A stretch of DNA of 17,613 nt, taken from assembly GCA_045640725.1 (NCBI GenBank), contig JAZUFN010000061.1, positions 1-17,613 of the forward strand, read 5' to 3'. The DNA is from RGIG3528 sp045640725 (lineage in GTDB: Bacteria; Bacillota; Clostridia; Lachnospirales; Lachnospiraceae). Positions within the stretch are counted from its first letter, which is position 1. Each line of letters begins with the position of its first letter. Under the pieces are notes generated by a model. That model had not been told where the DNA came from. It did no database searches and saw only the letters and a list, made by a program, of their open reading frames with translations. A program made the translations under genes and the position numbers. Positions 1-7,468 of the stretch are shown one piece after another.

Positions 1-1012
1 GTGCATCTGCCTGAACCAGAACTGCCTTTGCGCTTACCAGATTAGGAGCCTTAATAATGCTGTTATCGTAGTTTGAAGCTGTAGAGAATAAAACTGTATT
101 CTCTCCTGCATTCAGGTGTACGCTGATCTTCTTTGTAGCGCATGTAGTATAGTCAGATCCTGTGCTTGCAAGCTGTACATCCTTTGCTGCTGCATCATTT
201 ACCTTAATAGACAGAGGTCTGTTATCTCCATTGGCATTGTAAACGACCTCGATATTATATGTGCCGGCCTTCTCAGTTGTTATCTTATATGAAATCTTTG
301 CTGTCTCACCTGAAGCTGCCTTAAGTCCAACGCAATAATCACTGATCTTAACTCCATCCAGAGTCATTTCCTTGGGCTGTGCATACTGATCCAGGCCCTC
401 CAGAGTAACACGCTCATCCACAGCAAGCTCTACGGTGTCTGCCACTTTTATCTCCTCAGGTGCATCTTCCTGTACCAGAACCGCCTTTGCAGTTACCAGG
501 TTTGGAGCCTTAATAAGACTGTCATCAAAGCTTGAAGCAGTAGAAAATAAAATGGTATTCTCGCCTGCATTCAGGTGTACGCTGATCTTCTTTACGCCAC
601 ATACAAGATAATCTGATGCAGTGCTAGCAAGCTGTACATCCTTTGCTGCCTCGTTATTAACCTTTATGGACATAGGTCTGTTATCACCCTTGGCATTGTA
701 AACGATCTCGATATCATATGTGCCGGCCTTCTCAGCTGTTATTGTATATGTAATCTTTGCTGTCTCACCTGTAGTAGGCTTAAGTCCTACGCAATAATCA
801 CTGACCTTAACGCCATCCAAAGTCATTTCCTTGTTCTGTGCATACTCATTCAGGCCCTCCAGAGTAACGCGCTCATCCAAAGCAAGCTCTACGGTGTCCC
901 CTACCTTGATTCCATCAGGATCCTCGGCCATTGCCTGTTTTGCTGGCATTGCAACACATGTTGCTACCATCGCTGTGGCAAGAACAGCGGCAAAAACTTT
1001 TTTAAGTTTCAT
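1..1012 (-). CDS. Secreted protein with tandem CBM35/CBM6-like modules (partial, 3' end outside window)
   Basis: The frame is open from an ATG at 1012 to the left edge (337 codons), with no stop seen. Residues 1-29 form a signal peptide: KLKK positive start, Ala/Val-rich core, likely cleavage after AMA at about residue 29. The rest is at least two near-identical modules of 153 residues, each with a GTY-IE-VYNA strand, a GDNRP-SIKVN strand, a KKISVHLNAGEN-LFST strand and a D-S-IKAPNLV end, the pattern of beta-sandwich carbohydrate-binding modules of the CBM35/CBM6 type. A third unit seems to start at the edge. A GTGGGGAC sequence about 10 nt upstream can act as ribosome-binding site. It is probably the targeting part of a larger extracellular polysaccharide-active enzyme whose catalytic domain would lie to the left, though it could be a non-catalytic binding protein. 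The CBM family number is uncertain. Confidence 0.8.
   Translation of the reverse strand, partial: MKLKKVFAAVLATAMVATCVAMPAKQAMAEDPDGIKVGDTVELALDERVTLEGLNEYAQNKEMTLDGVKVSDYCVGLKPTTGETAKITYTITAEKAGTYDIEIVYNAKGDNRPMSIKVNNEAAKDVQLASTASDYLVCGVKKISVHLNAGENTILFSTASSFDDSLIKAPNLVTAKAVLVQEDAPEEIKVADTVELAVDERVTLEGLDQYAQPKEMTLDGVKISDYCVGLKAASGETAKISYKITTEKAGTYNIEVVYNANGDNRPLSIKVNDAAAKDVQLASTGSDYTTCATKKISVHLNAGENTVLFSTASNYDNSIIKAPNLVSAKAVLVQADA
11..928 (-). repeat. Tandem 459-bp coding repeat (two copies, third at edge)
   Basis: The sequence at 11 onward matches that at 470 onward, and the sequence at 422-439 matches that at 881-898, so the offset is 459 bp, exactly 153 codons. Copies are 470-928 (N-terminal) and 11-469. 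Positions 1-10 match 460-469, so a third copy probably continues past the edge. The two copies are very similar at the DNA level, including many synonymous positions, which suggests recent duplication or gene conversion. Confidence 0.85.
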
Positions 1013-1069
1013 TTTTGTGTCCCCACTTTCTTTATTTCAAGAAGTATAAATACCCCTTTATTACATATG

Positions 1070-1098
1070 ATTTTATAGCAATTTTACTAAACATTCAA
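1070..1098 (-). promoter_or_regulatory. Candidate sigma-A promoter of the CBM protein gene
   Basis: On the minus strand, TTGAAT (1098-1093), a 17-nt spacer and TAAAAT (1075-1070) form a reasonable promoter. Transcription would start near 1063, giving a leader of about 50 nt before the ATG at 1012. The region is very AT-rich, so chance matches are likely. The support is the 17-nt spacing and the position next to the palindromic half-sites at 1082-1111. Confidence 0.5.
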
Positions 1099-1111
1099 GT
1101 AAAAGTTTACT
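1082..1111. promoter_or_regulatory. Cluster of AGTAAA/TTTACT half-sites, candidate operator
   Basis: TTTTACTAAA lies at 1082-1091, inside the promoter spacer. AGTAAA-AG-TTTACT at 1098-1111 is an inverted repeat abutting the -35 box. The same half-site and arrangement occur at the GH43 promoter (4391-4434). Two promoters of secreted glycan-related genes sharing this motif suggests a common repressor or activator. I do not recognise the regulator, and the AT-richness lowers certainty. Confidence 0.4.
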
Positions 1112-1127
1112 ATTTTTTGTAAAACAT

Positions 1128-1154
1128 TTACCAATTTTTCACTATTATTGGCAA
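1128..1154 (-). terminator. Weak terminator-like hairpin after the GH43 lipoprotein gene
   Basis: On the minus strand, TTGCCAAT (1154-1147) can pair with ATTGGTAA (1135-1128) over 8 bp with one G-T pair and an 11-nt loop, followed by ATGTTTTAC. The stem is AT-rich and the T tract poor. It is the only hairpin candidate between the stop at 1177 and the next gene. Confidence 0.25.
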
Positions 1155-1176
1155 CTTTTTTAACAATCACTTATTT

Positions 1177-2205
1177 TTATTTTGCTACCCACTTATCATA
1201 TATTTTCTGATATTCCTCGTGAGTAATATTAAGCACAGCACCATGTCTGGCAATAGGTGTAGGCATGGAAGATGTGATTTTTTTCATAGAGCCACGGTCC
1301 AGATCAGTTATACCGATAGAATAGTATCCGCTGCCGCCATAAGCATCTGCCACCAGTATCCACTTGTAATCACCTACCACGTCTTCTTCCGACAGTGCGT
1401 AGGCAAAGGGGCCTTCAATACCGGAAGTCTTGGACAGATATGCTGCGGAATATACCTGGAGCCATTCACCAAAAAGTGAATCGCTGTCTTCCAGAATAAC
1501 TCTGCTGGTGCCCTCATACTTGGTAAAACGATAATAGTGTCCATCCACCTTAAGAATGGTAGTGTCTATAGTATCTGTACCCTTATCAATCCATACTTCA
1601 GGCTCTGTGAATGTTACAAAGTCTTTGGTACGTACATAATAAATACGCTGGTAATCAAAATTTTTGGAAGCCACACGTGAAGCCCAGAAAACAATATAGT
1701 CTCCATGCTCCTCATCATAAAAAGCTTCCGGTGCCCATGTACAGCCTGCATCATCAGAATTCACCTTGACCAGTCTTGGCTCAGACCAATTCACCAAATC
1801 GTCAGACTCCCAGATAACAATGCATTTGGAGCCCGCAGACTGGGCTCTCCACCAGTCGCCATTGCTGGCAATACAGAGGTCTGTAGCTATAATAATAAAT
1901 TTACCTTCCTGAGTACGGAAAATATATGGGTCTCTGACACCGCACTCACCTACATTGGACTTGAGAACAGCCTGACCACCATTTGTATTTTTCCAATTGA
2001 GGCCATCCTCGGAAATGGCGAAATAAATCTGCTCCTGCCCTCTGCCATTACCGGTAAAATATACCATCAAATAATCCGTATAAGCCGAATCTGTATTAGC
2101 CGGACCGGCAGTAGGTGTAGTATCCGAAGGCTTGCCACTGCCACAGCCTGCAATCATCACAGCTACCAACAGTGTAGCTATTGTGCCAAGTATTCTTCTT
2201 TTCAT
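1177..2205 (-). CDS. GH43-like five-bladed beta-propeller glycosidase, lipoprotein
   Basis: The 342-aa protein has a lipoprotein signal with lipobox I-A-G-C (Cys21), then a Ser/Thr/Pro-rich linker, so it should sit on the outer face of the membrane. Residues about 45-335 have the GH43 layout: RDPYIF with candidate base Asp92, WAPEAFYDE at 157-165, IDTTILK with candidate pKa-setting Asp214, IEGPF with candidate acid Glu264, and RHG at 320-322. Family members are mostly arabinofuranosidases, xylosidases or arabinanases; the substrate here cannot be read from sequence. A GGAG Shine-Dalgarno is about 8 nt upstream. It starts 39 bp after the stop of the larger GH43 gene and is probably cotranscribed with it. 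Little follows the propeller, so it is a single-domain enzyme. Confidence 0.85.
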   Translation of the reverse strand: MKRRILGTIATLLVAVMIAGCGSGKPSDTTPTAGPANTDSAYTDYLMVYFTGNGRGQEQIYFAISEDGLNWKNTNGGQAVLKSNVGECGVRDPYIFRTQEGKFIIIATDLCIASNGDWWRAQSAGSKCIVIWESDDLVNWSEPRLVKVNSDDAGCTWAPEAFYDEEHGDYIVFWASRVASKNFDYQRIYYVRTKDFVTFTEPEVWIDKGTDTIDTTILKVDGHYYRFTKYEGTSRVILEDSDSLFGEWLQVYSAAYLSKTSGIEGPFAYALSEEDVVGDYKWILVADAYGGSGYYSIGITDLDRGSMKKITSSMPTPIARHGAVLNITHEEYQKIYDKWVAK

Positions 2206-2244
2206 ACAATGCTCCTTTGACGCAGGTTTTTATCTTTACTGTAC

Positions 2245-4332
2245 CTACTTTTTCTTTCTGAAAATTAATATGATCACAGCGGCTATAGCCACAACACCAG
2301 CAACAATGCCTGCCAGTAACCCCTTAGATACTGATTTACCATCGGATGCAGGCTGCTTTTCATCTGTTCCCGGAGTAGTAGTCTGGCCGTTGTCCTTTAA
2401 ATATCTCTCTGACACGCCTTCCAGAGTAGGCTTTACTACCTTCATAAGACCTGTAGAAGCATCAAACTCCACCTTGTCTATGCATGTCTCTCTATGAATA
2501 CCGTATGCACCGGTATAGTAGCCAATAGGTGTAAAGAATCTGTGATATGCGATATAGTACTCATCCTGTCCCGGTATCTGCAGCATGCAGTGGTGACCTG
2601 TACCCAGAATACCCATGTCACTGTCAGCTTCCAGAATAGTGTATTTGAAATCTATAGGACCGTAGATACTGTCTGATGTACCATAATTTACATGATACTT
2701 AGGTGAGCCGGTGTCGTCGCATGACCATGTAAAGTGATATACGCCATCTCTTTTTGTAGCAGTGATAGCTTCGCGGAAGTCATGAGCCCCCTTGTAATTT
2801 TTACAAGTAGACCAGTCCACTGACACCATGTCATCATTCATCTTTATGATAGTAGGTGCACCGTTACCGAAAAGCATGTAGCTGCTCCCATCCTCATCAG
2901 TAAAAATGGAAGGATCAATGGTCTGACCACACGCACAGCCTGTTGCTTTTACCTGCTCAGGTGTAAGAAGAGGCTCAGATGTAGCAGTATATGGGCCTTC
3001 CGGAGCATCTGCAACAGCTACACCGATACATGAATCTCCATTCTGACGTTTAGCGCAGAAATAGAAGTAATACTTGCCATTTTTTTCTTCGATAGTAGGA
3101 GCCCATGCATTGCCGACCGCCCATGGTACCTGAGCAGACTTAACGTTCAGAATAACTCCGCAATCCTCCCAGTCTACCAGATTGGCTGATTTGAAGCAGT
3201 GGAATTCGTAACCGCCCCAGCCGTCAAATCCATCGGTAGTGGTGTACATATAGTAATAATCTCCAAAAGCATCTATATCAGGATCTGCAAACTGTCCCTT
3301 AAGCACCGGATTGGCTGCCAGATGAGGCTTAACCGTCCACTTCTGGATATCATCAAAATCTTCTTTTTCAACAATAAAAGTCTTGGTAGTCTCCTGAAGA
3401 TCAGTAATAGTGAGAGTGTCTCCATCACTACCCTTCACGCCCTCATTCAGCCTGAAAGTCACGATAGACTTCTTCAGCTGATCCTCTGTACTTTTAGACT
3501 TGGAAAACCAGATGTCCACTGTCTTTGTATCATAGTCAGCTAACCATTTTACGATATAAGCCTCTGCGCATACCACGTTGTTAAAAGGTAATGTCTCTAC
3601 TCCATTCATCTCTGCCACCTGTGAGGCTGTCAATGCCTCTTTGTAAATTGTAAAATTGTCTATGTAACCCTTAAAATAGCTGTCAGCACCATAAAATGAT
3701 TTGCCGATGTATGCAATCAGATTGCTACCCAGGTCAGAAATAGTAAGACCTGTATTTTTATTCTCTGATACCATCTCCCCGTCGAAGAAAAGAGCCATAT
3801 ATGTGCCCTTTACCACAAGAGTAATGTTTACCCAGTTATTCTTAAATTTTTTCACTCCGGATACATCGCGTTCGTTACCCCAGCTGTCCACAGAGATGGC
3901 TACTCTGCTGTCTCCCTGTCGCGTGCGCAAAAAGAGATATTTTTGGTCGTTTTTTCCCAGAGTAAAAGTAAAGAAATTCTGGTCGTCCATCATGGTGTAA
4001 ACATCCATGGATAATGTAAAGGTATCCATGCCGTCAAAAAATCCCTTGGGCAACTCCACATAGGACCCGTTTTTTCCTGATAGGGACAAAACATTACGTC
4101 CGCTTGTGCTGTCATTGATAATAGAGCAGGTGCCGTGCACAGTAGGATTATTGCTGCCTGCTTTATCAACGATATCGCCATTCACTTCCTCAAAATCATA
4201 CTTCAGTATAGGTGTCATAGTTTCTCCCGCTTGTGCTGTCTGAGCCTTGCTTCCTATCCCCGTAAGGAAGCTGGTCAAAAGGCAGCAAACCAAAGCTGCC
4301 GGTATCAGTCTCCGCCTCATAGTATTCCCCAT
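2245..4332 (-). CDS. LamG-GH43 glycosidase with C-terminal membrane anchor
   Basis: This encodes 695 aa from the chosen start at 4332. An ATG at 4374 would add 14 residues but lies at the predicted transcription start of the 4380-4408 promoter. The ATG at 4332 has GGAGGAGG 9 nt upstream. Order: signal peptide (MRRRL, hydrophobic run, likely cut after AQTAQA); a LamG/concanavalin-A-like domain at about 41-236 (FDGE-MVSENK, GYIDNFTIYKEALT); a short beta domain; a GH43 propeller at about 340-640. GH43 residues are Asp350 in FADPD (base), Asp473 in TIDPS (pKa modulator) and Glu521 in FREA (acid). A Thr/Asp/Lys linker leads to one membrane helix (about 671-691) and an RKKK tail. No LPXTG motif is present, so the enzyme is probably held in the membrane. 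Likely an arabinofuranosidase or xylosidase; exact activity unknown. Confidence 0.88.
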   Translation of the reverse strand: MGNTMRRRLIPAALVCCLLTSFLTGIGSKAQTAQAGETMTPILKYDFEEVNGDIVDKAGSNNPTVHGTCSIINDSTSGRNVLSLSGKNGSYVELPKGFFDGMDTFTLSMDVYTMMDDQNFFTFTLGKNDQKYLFLRTRQGDSRVAISVDSWGNERDVSGVKKFKNNWVNITLVVKGTYMALFFDGEMVSENKNTGLTISDLGSNLIAYIGKSFYGADSYFKGYIDNFTIYKEALTASQVAEMNGVETLPFNNVVCAEAYIVKWLADYDTKTVDIWFSKSKSTEDQLKKSIVTFRLNEGVKGSDGDTLTITDLQETTKTFIVEKEDFDDIQKWTVKPHLAANPVLKGQFADPDIDAFGDYYYMYTTTDGFDGWGGYEFHCFKSANLVDWEDCGVILNVKSAQVPWAVGNAWAPTIEEKNGKYYFYFCAKRQNGDSCIGVAVADAPEGPYTATSEPLLTPEQVKATGCACGQTIDPSIFTDEDGSSYMLFGNGAPTIIKMNDDMVSVDWSTCKNYKGAHDFREAITATKRDGVYHFTWSCDDTGSPKYHVNYGTSDSIYGPIDFKYTILEADSDMGILGTGHHCMLQIPGQDEYYIAYHRFFTPIGYYTGAYGIHRETCIDKVEFDASTGLMKVVKPTLEGVSERYLKDNGQTTTPGTDEKQPASDGKSVSKGLLAGIVAGVVAIAAVIILIFRKKK

Positions 4333-4379
4333 ACGAATCATCCTCCTCCATAGTGGAAAGTATTTAGTTTGCATTGTGC

Positions 4380-4408
4380 ATTATACATAGTTTTTAGTAA
4401 AAAAGCAA
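4380..4408 (-). promoter_or_regulatory. Sigma-A promoter of the GH43-GH43 unit
   Basis: On the minus strand, TTGCTT (4408-4403), a 17-nt spacer and a perfect TATAAT (4385-4380) are present. Transcription should start near 4373, leaving about 40 nt of leader before the ATG at 4332. It lies right after the GH5 terminator, so the GH43 pair has its own control. The spacer contains one TTTAGTAAAA half-site. Confidence 0.8.
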
Positions 4409-4413
4409 GTTGA

Positions 4414-4434
4414 TTTTAGTAAACTTTACTAAAA
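4414..4434. promoter_or_regulatory. 21-bp perfect palindrome upstream of the GH43 promoter, candidate operator
   Basis: The arms TTTTAGTAAA (4414-4423) and TTTACTAAAA (4425-4434) are perfect reverse complements around a single C at 4424. The palindrome ends 5 bp upstream of the -35 box, and a third half-site (AGTAAA, 4396-4401) lies in the promoter spacer. It has no CG centre and does not resemble a CcpA cre site. It looks like the binding site of a dimeric regulator, probably one controlling the glycan genes; the regulator is not in the window. Confidence 0.6.
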
Positions 4435-4463
4435 CAAAGTGAGCCAAGGGATACCCTTGGCTC
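4431..4463 (-). terminator. Rho-independent terminator of the GH88-GH5 operon
   Basis: On the minus strand, GAGCCAAGGG and CCCTTGGCTC form a perfect 10-bp stem with a 3-nt TAT loop, followed by ACTTTGTTTT. It begins 15 nt after the GH5 stop at 4479. Its T-rich tail overlaps the edge of the palindrome at 4414-4434. Confidence 0.85.
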
Positions 4464-4478
4464 AACATTAATCTTATA

Positions 4479-5648
4479 TTATTTTGCACTGCCCCACTTC
4501 ACGCTGTCTTTTCCCTTCATAAGGGCTTCGACCACTTCCGGATAATTGGGAACATTGGTACGTCTGTTCATCCACGCATGGCACTCACCACCGGATTGTT
4601 TATCATTACCATTATCCCAGATAACAATAGGAATACCAAAGGATGCCGCCTTCTGAGCTGTGTATTCAGCCCACTGAGTACGCGCTTCAGTATTGCCACC
4701 TGTATTTGTAGCACTGGTCTCACCCATAACTACAGGGATACCTTTTGATATGAAGATAGACTTAATAGAATTGAACACCCCGTTAATATCATTCTTGCTC
4801 TGGGAAGTAAAAGTATTCTGGTTGTCGGAAAGGCAGAAATTATAAGGTGTATAGCTGTGAACTGAAATAATAATATTTTCAGCATCCTTCCCGTTAATCT
4901 GAGGTATTTTGATTGCCTTCATGATATTAGCTGAACAGCTGGCTGCATATCCGGGAATCATAAGGCATCTCTTTGCATTGCCGGACTTTTTATTGCGCCT
5001 TACCGTATCTACAAAAGCCTGATTCAGCTCATTTACCACTTCGTATGCCTTGGCATTACCTGTCCATTCAGATCCCGTACCTGCCAGTCTGGGCTCATTC
5101 ATGCCTTCAAATATGAGATGCTGATCATAATCACCAAAGTATTCGGCTATCTGCTCCCAAACGCAAATGAACTCTGTCTTTATGGCATTGCTTTTTGTCA
5201 CAAAATCCTCGTTATTCAGCCAGTCTTCGTGATGCATATTGATAATAACAAACATTTCATTGTTGTAGCACCAGTCTACCACCTCTTTTATTCTGGCAAA
5301 ATAATCTTCGGAAATCTTATATCCGTCCTCTCCGGTAAAGGCTCTGTACCAGGTGATGGGAATACGAACAGTGTCAAAACCTGCGTCCTTACAGCCCTTT
5401 ATCCAAGCCTCAGTAACCAAAGGATTGCCCCAGCTTCTCTCAAAGCTTTTTATGTCCTTGATATTGCCGCCTGTGGAGTCAAAAGTATTACCAATATTAA
5501 TACCTATGCCCATCATATCAACGATTTCCGCAGCAGTCTTACCTGTCAGTCCTTTGCTGCCTTTACCACATGCCGTAAGACAAGACAAGGCAAGCACACC
5601 GGTTAAAACGGTAGCCAATACTTTTTTAACAACTTTCTTCTGAAACAT
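4479..5648 (-). CDS. GH5 endoglycanase lipoprotein (GH5_4-like)
   Basis: The 389-aa protein has a lipoprotein signal with lipobox L-T-A-C (Cys27), so it should be tethered outside the cell. The rest is a GH5 TIM barrel: GIGINIGNTFD at 47-57, WGNP at 73-76, FDTVRIPITW at 91-100, NMHHE at 137-141, FEGMNEPR with acid/base Glu185, HSYTPY at 264-269, MGETSA with nucleophile Glu310, and IWDNG at 343-347. The GNT start, WGNP and EGMNEPR together resemble subfamily 4 (endoglucanase, xyloglucanase, licheninase); the exact polymer is uncertain. It starts 2 nt after the glycosyltransferase stop, with its GAGG ribosome-binding site inside the end of that gene, so the two are translationally linked. It is the last gene of its operon, followed by a strong terminator. 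Confidence 0.92.
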   Translation of the reverse strand: MFQKKVVKKVLATVLTGVLALSCLTACGKGSKGLTGKTAAEIVDMMGIGINIGNTFDSTGGNIKDIKSFERSWGNPLVTEAWIKGCKDAGFDTVRIPITWYRAFTGEDGYKISEDYFARIKEVVDWCYNNEMFVIINMHHEDWLNNEDFVTKSNAIKTEFICVWEQIAEYFGDYDQHLIFEGMNEPRLAGTGSEWTGNAKAYEVVNELNQAFVDTVRRNKKSGNAKRCLMIPGYAASCSANIMKAIKIPQINGKDAENIIISVHSYTPYNFCLSDNQNTFTSQSKNDINGVFNSIKSIFISKGIPVVMGETSATNTGGNTEARTQWAEYTAQKAASFGIPIVIWDNGNDKQSGGECHAWMNRRTNVPNYPEVVEALMKGKDSVKWGSAK

Positions 5649-5650
5649 AA

Positions 5651-6988
5651 CTAGTCCTCACTTACTAAAACTTTCTTTTTATACAAGTCCATGGGCAGGT
5701 ACTTTTCATTGCCCTGTTCAAATACTTCAGGTCTCATAAAGGTCCTGTAATATTCCTCCAAATAGCTTGAGTCATCCAGCTGCTGCAGGGTATTCAGCAG
5801 ATACTCCTTAAATTCCCAAGGCTTTTCCAGCTTACCGAAATCCACCCTCTTCCACATATTAAGGGCTTCATCGTAGTGTTTTGCCGCATTTTCATATTGA
5901 GCCGCAGCCTGGGCCATACTGTACATAAATTCTTCAGTGCTGAACTTGGGAAAGTCCAGCTGCATCTGCAGTAATTTTTCTTGAGGATGCGCCGTGAAAT
6001 AGTCATACAATCTAAAGTATTCGTGGCAGGCCTCCCGGACTTTTTTGGCAGGAATACCGCCGTTGTAAATAGCGCTCTCAATTATATTCGCATTCATGGT
6101 CAATTTGCAATAGTCAGATAGAGGATATTTATCTGACACTTCTACTATATAATTCAGTAATGCGGCGGACTCACCTTTCATCATATAATACCTGGCTCCG
6201 GTGGCAATAATCCACTGAGCCATTGGTACACCGATAAGCCCCCTTTCCGCCAATATCTCCAGATACTGCATTCCCAGTGCAAAGCCCTCGTCCTTTTTAC
6301 TGTCTATAGCCATATGCTCCTGCACCATCTGGCCATAAAGCTTGGGCACACCGGGATGAGCTGCGATTTCTTCTCTCAGAATACTCACATTACGATCGTA
6401 TTTTCTCAGCCTGTCCTCTTCCCTCTCATATTTGTATCCATAATGAAGAATACTGGTCTCAAACTGCTTGATAGGCTGATTTATCTCATTAAAGCCCTCG
6501 TGTATCTTCCAAATAAAGTGAGTGTCGGGCTTTCGCCTTACAAGGCGTCCCACGATGGCTTTTGATGTATCTTCGTCATTCAGTATATCGCAAGTATAAT
6601 AAAAACCCGAATTAAATTTGTATCTGTCCTTACTCTGAAAAAAAGCAACCAGCTCGGATACATCCTCAAAGACTTCGTCATCATCCTGAAACATAAACCA
6701 TTCGCCTGAACAGTGTTTCAGAATCTCATTTCTGGCTGCCGCAAAGTCATTTATCCAGTCAAAATGATAGATTTTATCGGTATACTCCCGGCATACGGCC
6801 AATGATCCGTCAGACTTCTCTTCACCCACGGTATCTACTATTACCAGCTCTGAAGGAATGGCCTTAAGCAGGGGCTGCAGTCCCTCCATAGCCTTCCTTA
6901 TATACTTGATATTATTAGATACAAGAAGTCCTACAGATAATACGATATTGCTTTTAATATACCCGTCAGGATAAGTTTGATATGCCAT
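5651..6988 (-). CDS. GT2-like glycosyltransferase with alpha-helical C-terminal half
   Basis: This 445-aa protein has no signal peptide or membrane segment, so it should be cytoplasmic. Residues about 14-185 form a GT-A fold: LSVGLLVSNN at 17-26, IVDTVGEEKSDGS at 50-62, NDFAAARNE at 80-88, and QDDDE at 101-105 in place of the metal-binding DXD. IHEGFNE (162-168) and HYGY (182-185) complete the type seen in GT2 protein or saccharide transferases. The second half is helical and TPR-like. The gene follows the 156-aa unknown by 9 nt, with a GGGGA ribosome-binding site, and is followed 2 nt later by GH5. Substrate is unknown. In this context it could modify secreted enzymes or a surface polymer, but that is inference. 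Confidence 0.8.
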   Translation of the reverse strand: MAYQTYPDGYIKSNIVLSVGLLVSNNIKYIRKAMEGLQPLLKAIPSELVIVDTVGEEKSDGSLAVCREYTDKIYHFDWINDFAAARNEILKHCSGEWFMFQDDDEVFEDVSELVAFFQSKDRYKFNSGFYYTCDILNDEDTSKAIVGRLVRRKPDTHFIWKIHEGFNEINQPIKQFETSILHYGYKYEREEDRLRKYDRNVSILREEIAAHPGVPKLYGQMVQEHMAIDSKKDEGFALGMQYLEILAERGLIGVPMAQWIIATGARYYMMKGESAALLNYIVEVSDKYPLSDYCKLTMNANIIESAIYNGGIPAKKVREACHEYFRLYDYFTAHPQEKLLQMQLDFPKFSTEEFMYSMAQAAAQYENAAKHYDEALNMWKRVDFGKLEKPWEFKEYLLNTLQQLDDSSYLEEYYRTFMRPEVFEQGNEKYLPMDLYKKKVLVSED

Positions 6989-6997
6989 ATATTCCCC

Positions 6998-7468
6998 TTA
7001 TTTAAAAATTGTAAGCCAGGCAGATATGACATTGGCCATATCCGGCCTCAGCTTCGCCGCCTCCAAGAGCAGCTGTTTATCCATACCGCCATCCATTACA
7101 AATCGGTAAAGATAGTCATTATACTGAGCTTCCTTTGGCAACCATCTTATAGCCTTTTCAGAAAAACTTTCTTCTTTGTAGAGTGATTCATAAAATCTTC
7201 TTTCTGTCACTATACAGTCCACAAAAATCTCTGCTATAGCCTCTCCCTTGGCTCCATTTTTTACTGCTCTCTTTATCTCTTCTTCTGACATCTCATAAAG
7301 AAGTGCCATATACTCTACCGGCTCCTTTCCCTCAAAAAATGCCAAAGCTTCATTCAGAAAAGGGTCCTCAAAACAGGCCGGGACACCGGATATATACTCT
7401 CGGGTTTTAGCCAAAAAATCCGAGAGATTGACCTTATTCAATTCTTCAAGAGTTAATTCTTCTACCAT
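6998..7468 (-). CDS. 156-aa protein of unknown function between GH88 and the glycosyltransferase
   Basis: I do not recognise this family. The protein is acidic and helical, with no signal peptide or membrane helix (for example ELNKVNLSDFLAKTREY near the start and MDKQLLLEAAKLRPDMANV near the end). Its ATG overlaps the last codons of GH88 by 7 nt (ATGGTAG), a typical coupled start, and the glycosyltransferase begins 9 nt after its stop. The tight packing supports a real gene that works with the glycosyltransferase, perhaps as a small helical partner; that role is inferred from position only. Confidence 0.75.
   Translation of the reverse strand: MVEELTLEELNKVNLSDFLAKTREYISGVPACFEDPFLNEALAFFEGKEPVEYMALLYEMSEEEIKRAVKNGAKGEAIAEIFVDCIVTERRFYESLYKEESFSEKAIRWLPKEAQYNDYLYRFVMDGGMDKQLLLEAAKLRPDMANVISAWLTIFK

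Noticed and set aside
11..928. The direct repeats at 11-928 as an insertion sequence or CRISPR
   Set aside because: They are in frame, 459 bp long without spacers, and encode a carbohydrate-binding-like module.
4333..4374. A longer start (ATG at 4374) for the LamG-GH43 gene
   Set aside because: The predicted transcription start is near 4373, so this ATG would have no leader or ribosome-binding site, and the added residues spoil a normal signal peptide. The ATG at 4332 has GGAGGAGG at good spacing.
5118..5606. A plus-strand reading frame of 162 codons opposite GH5
   Set aside because: It is antisense to a clear GH5 gene, has no ribosome-binding site and shows no recognisable protein features.
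5655..5670. A TTTACT-like half-site near the GH5 start as part of the operator set
   Set aside because: It lies inside the coding end of the glycosyltransferase, has no inverted partner and no promoter beside it.
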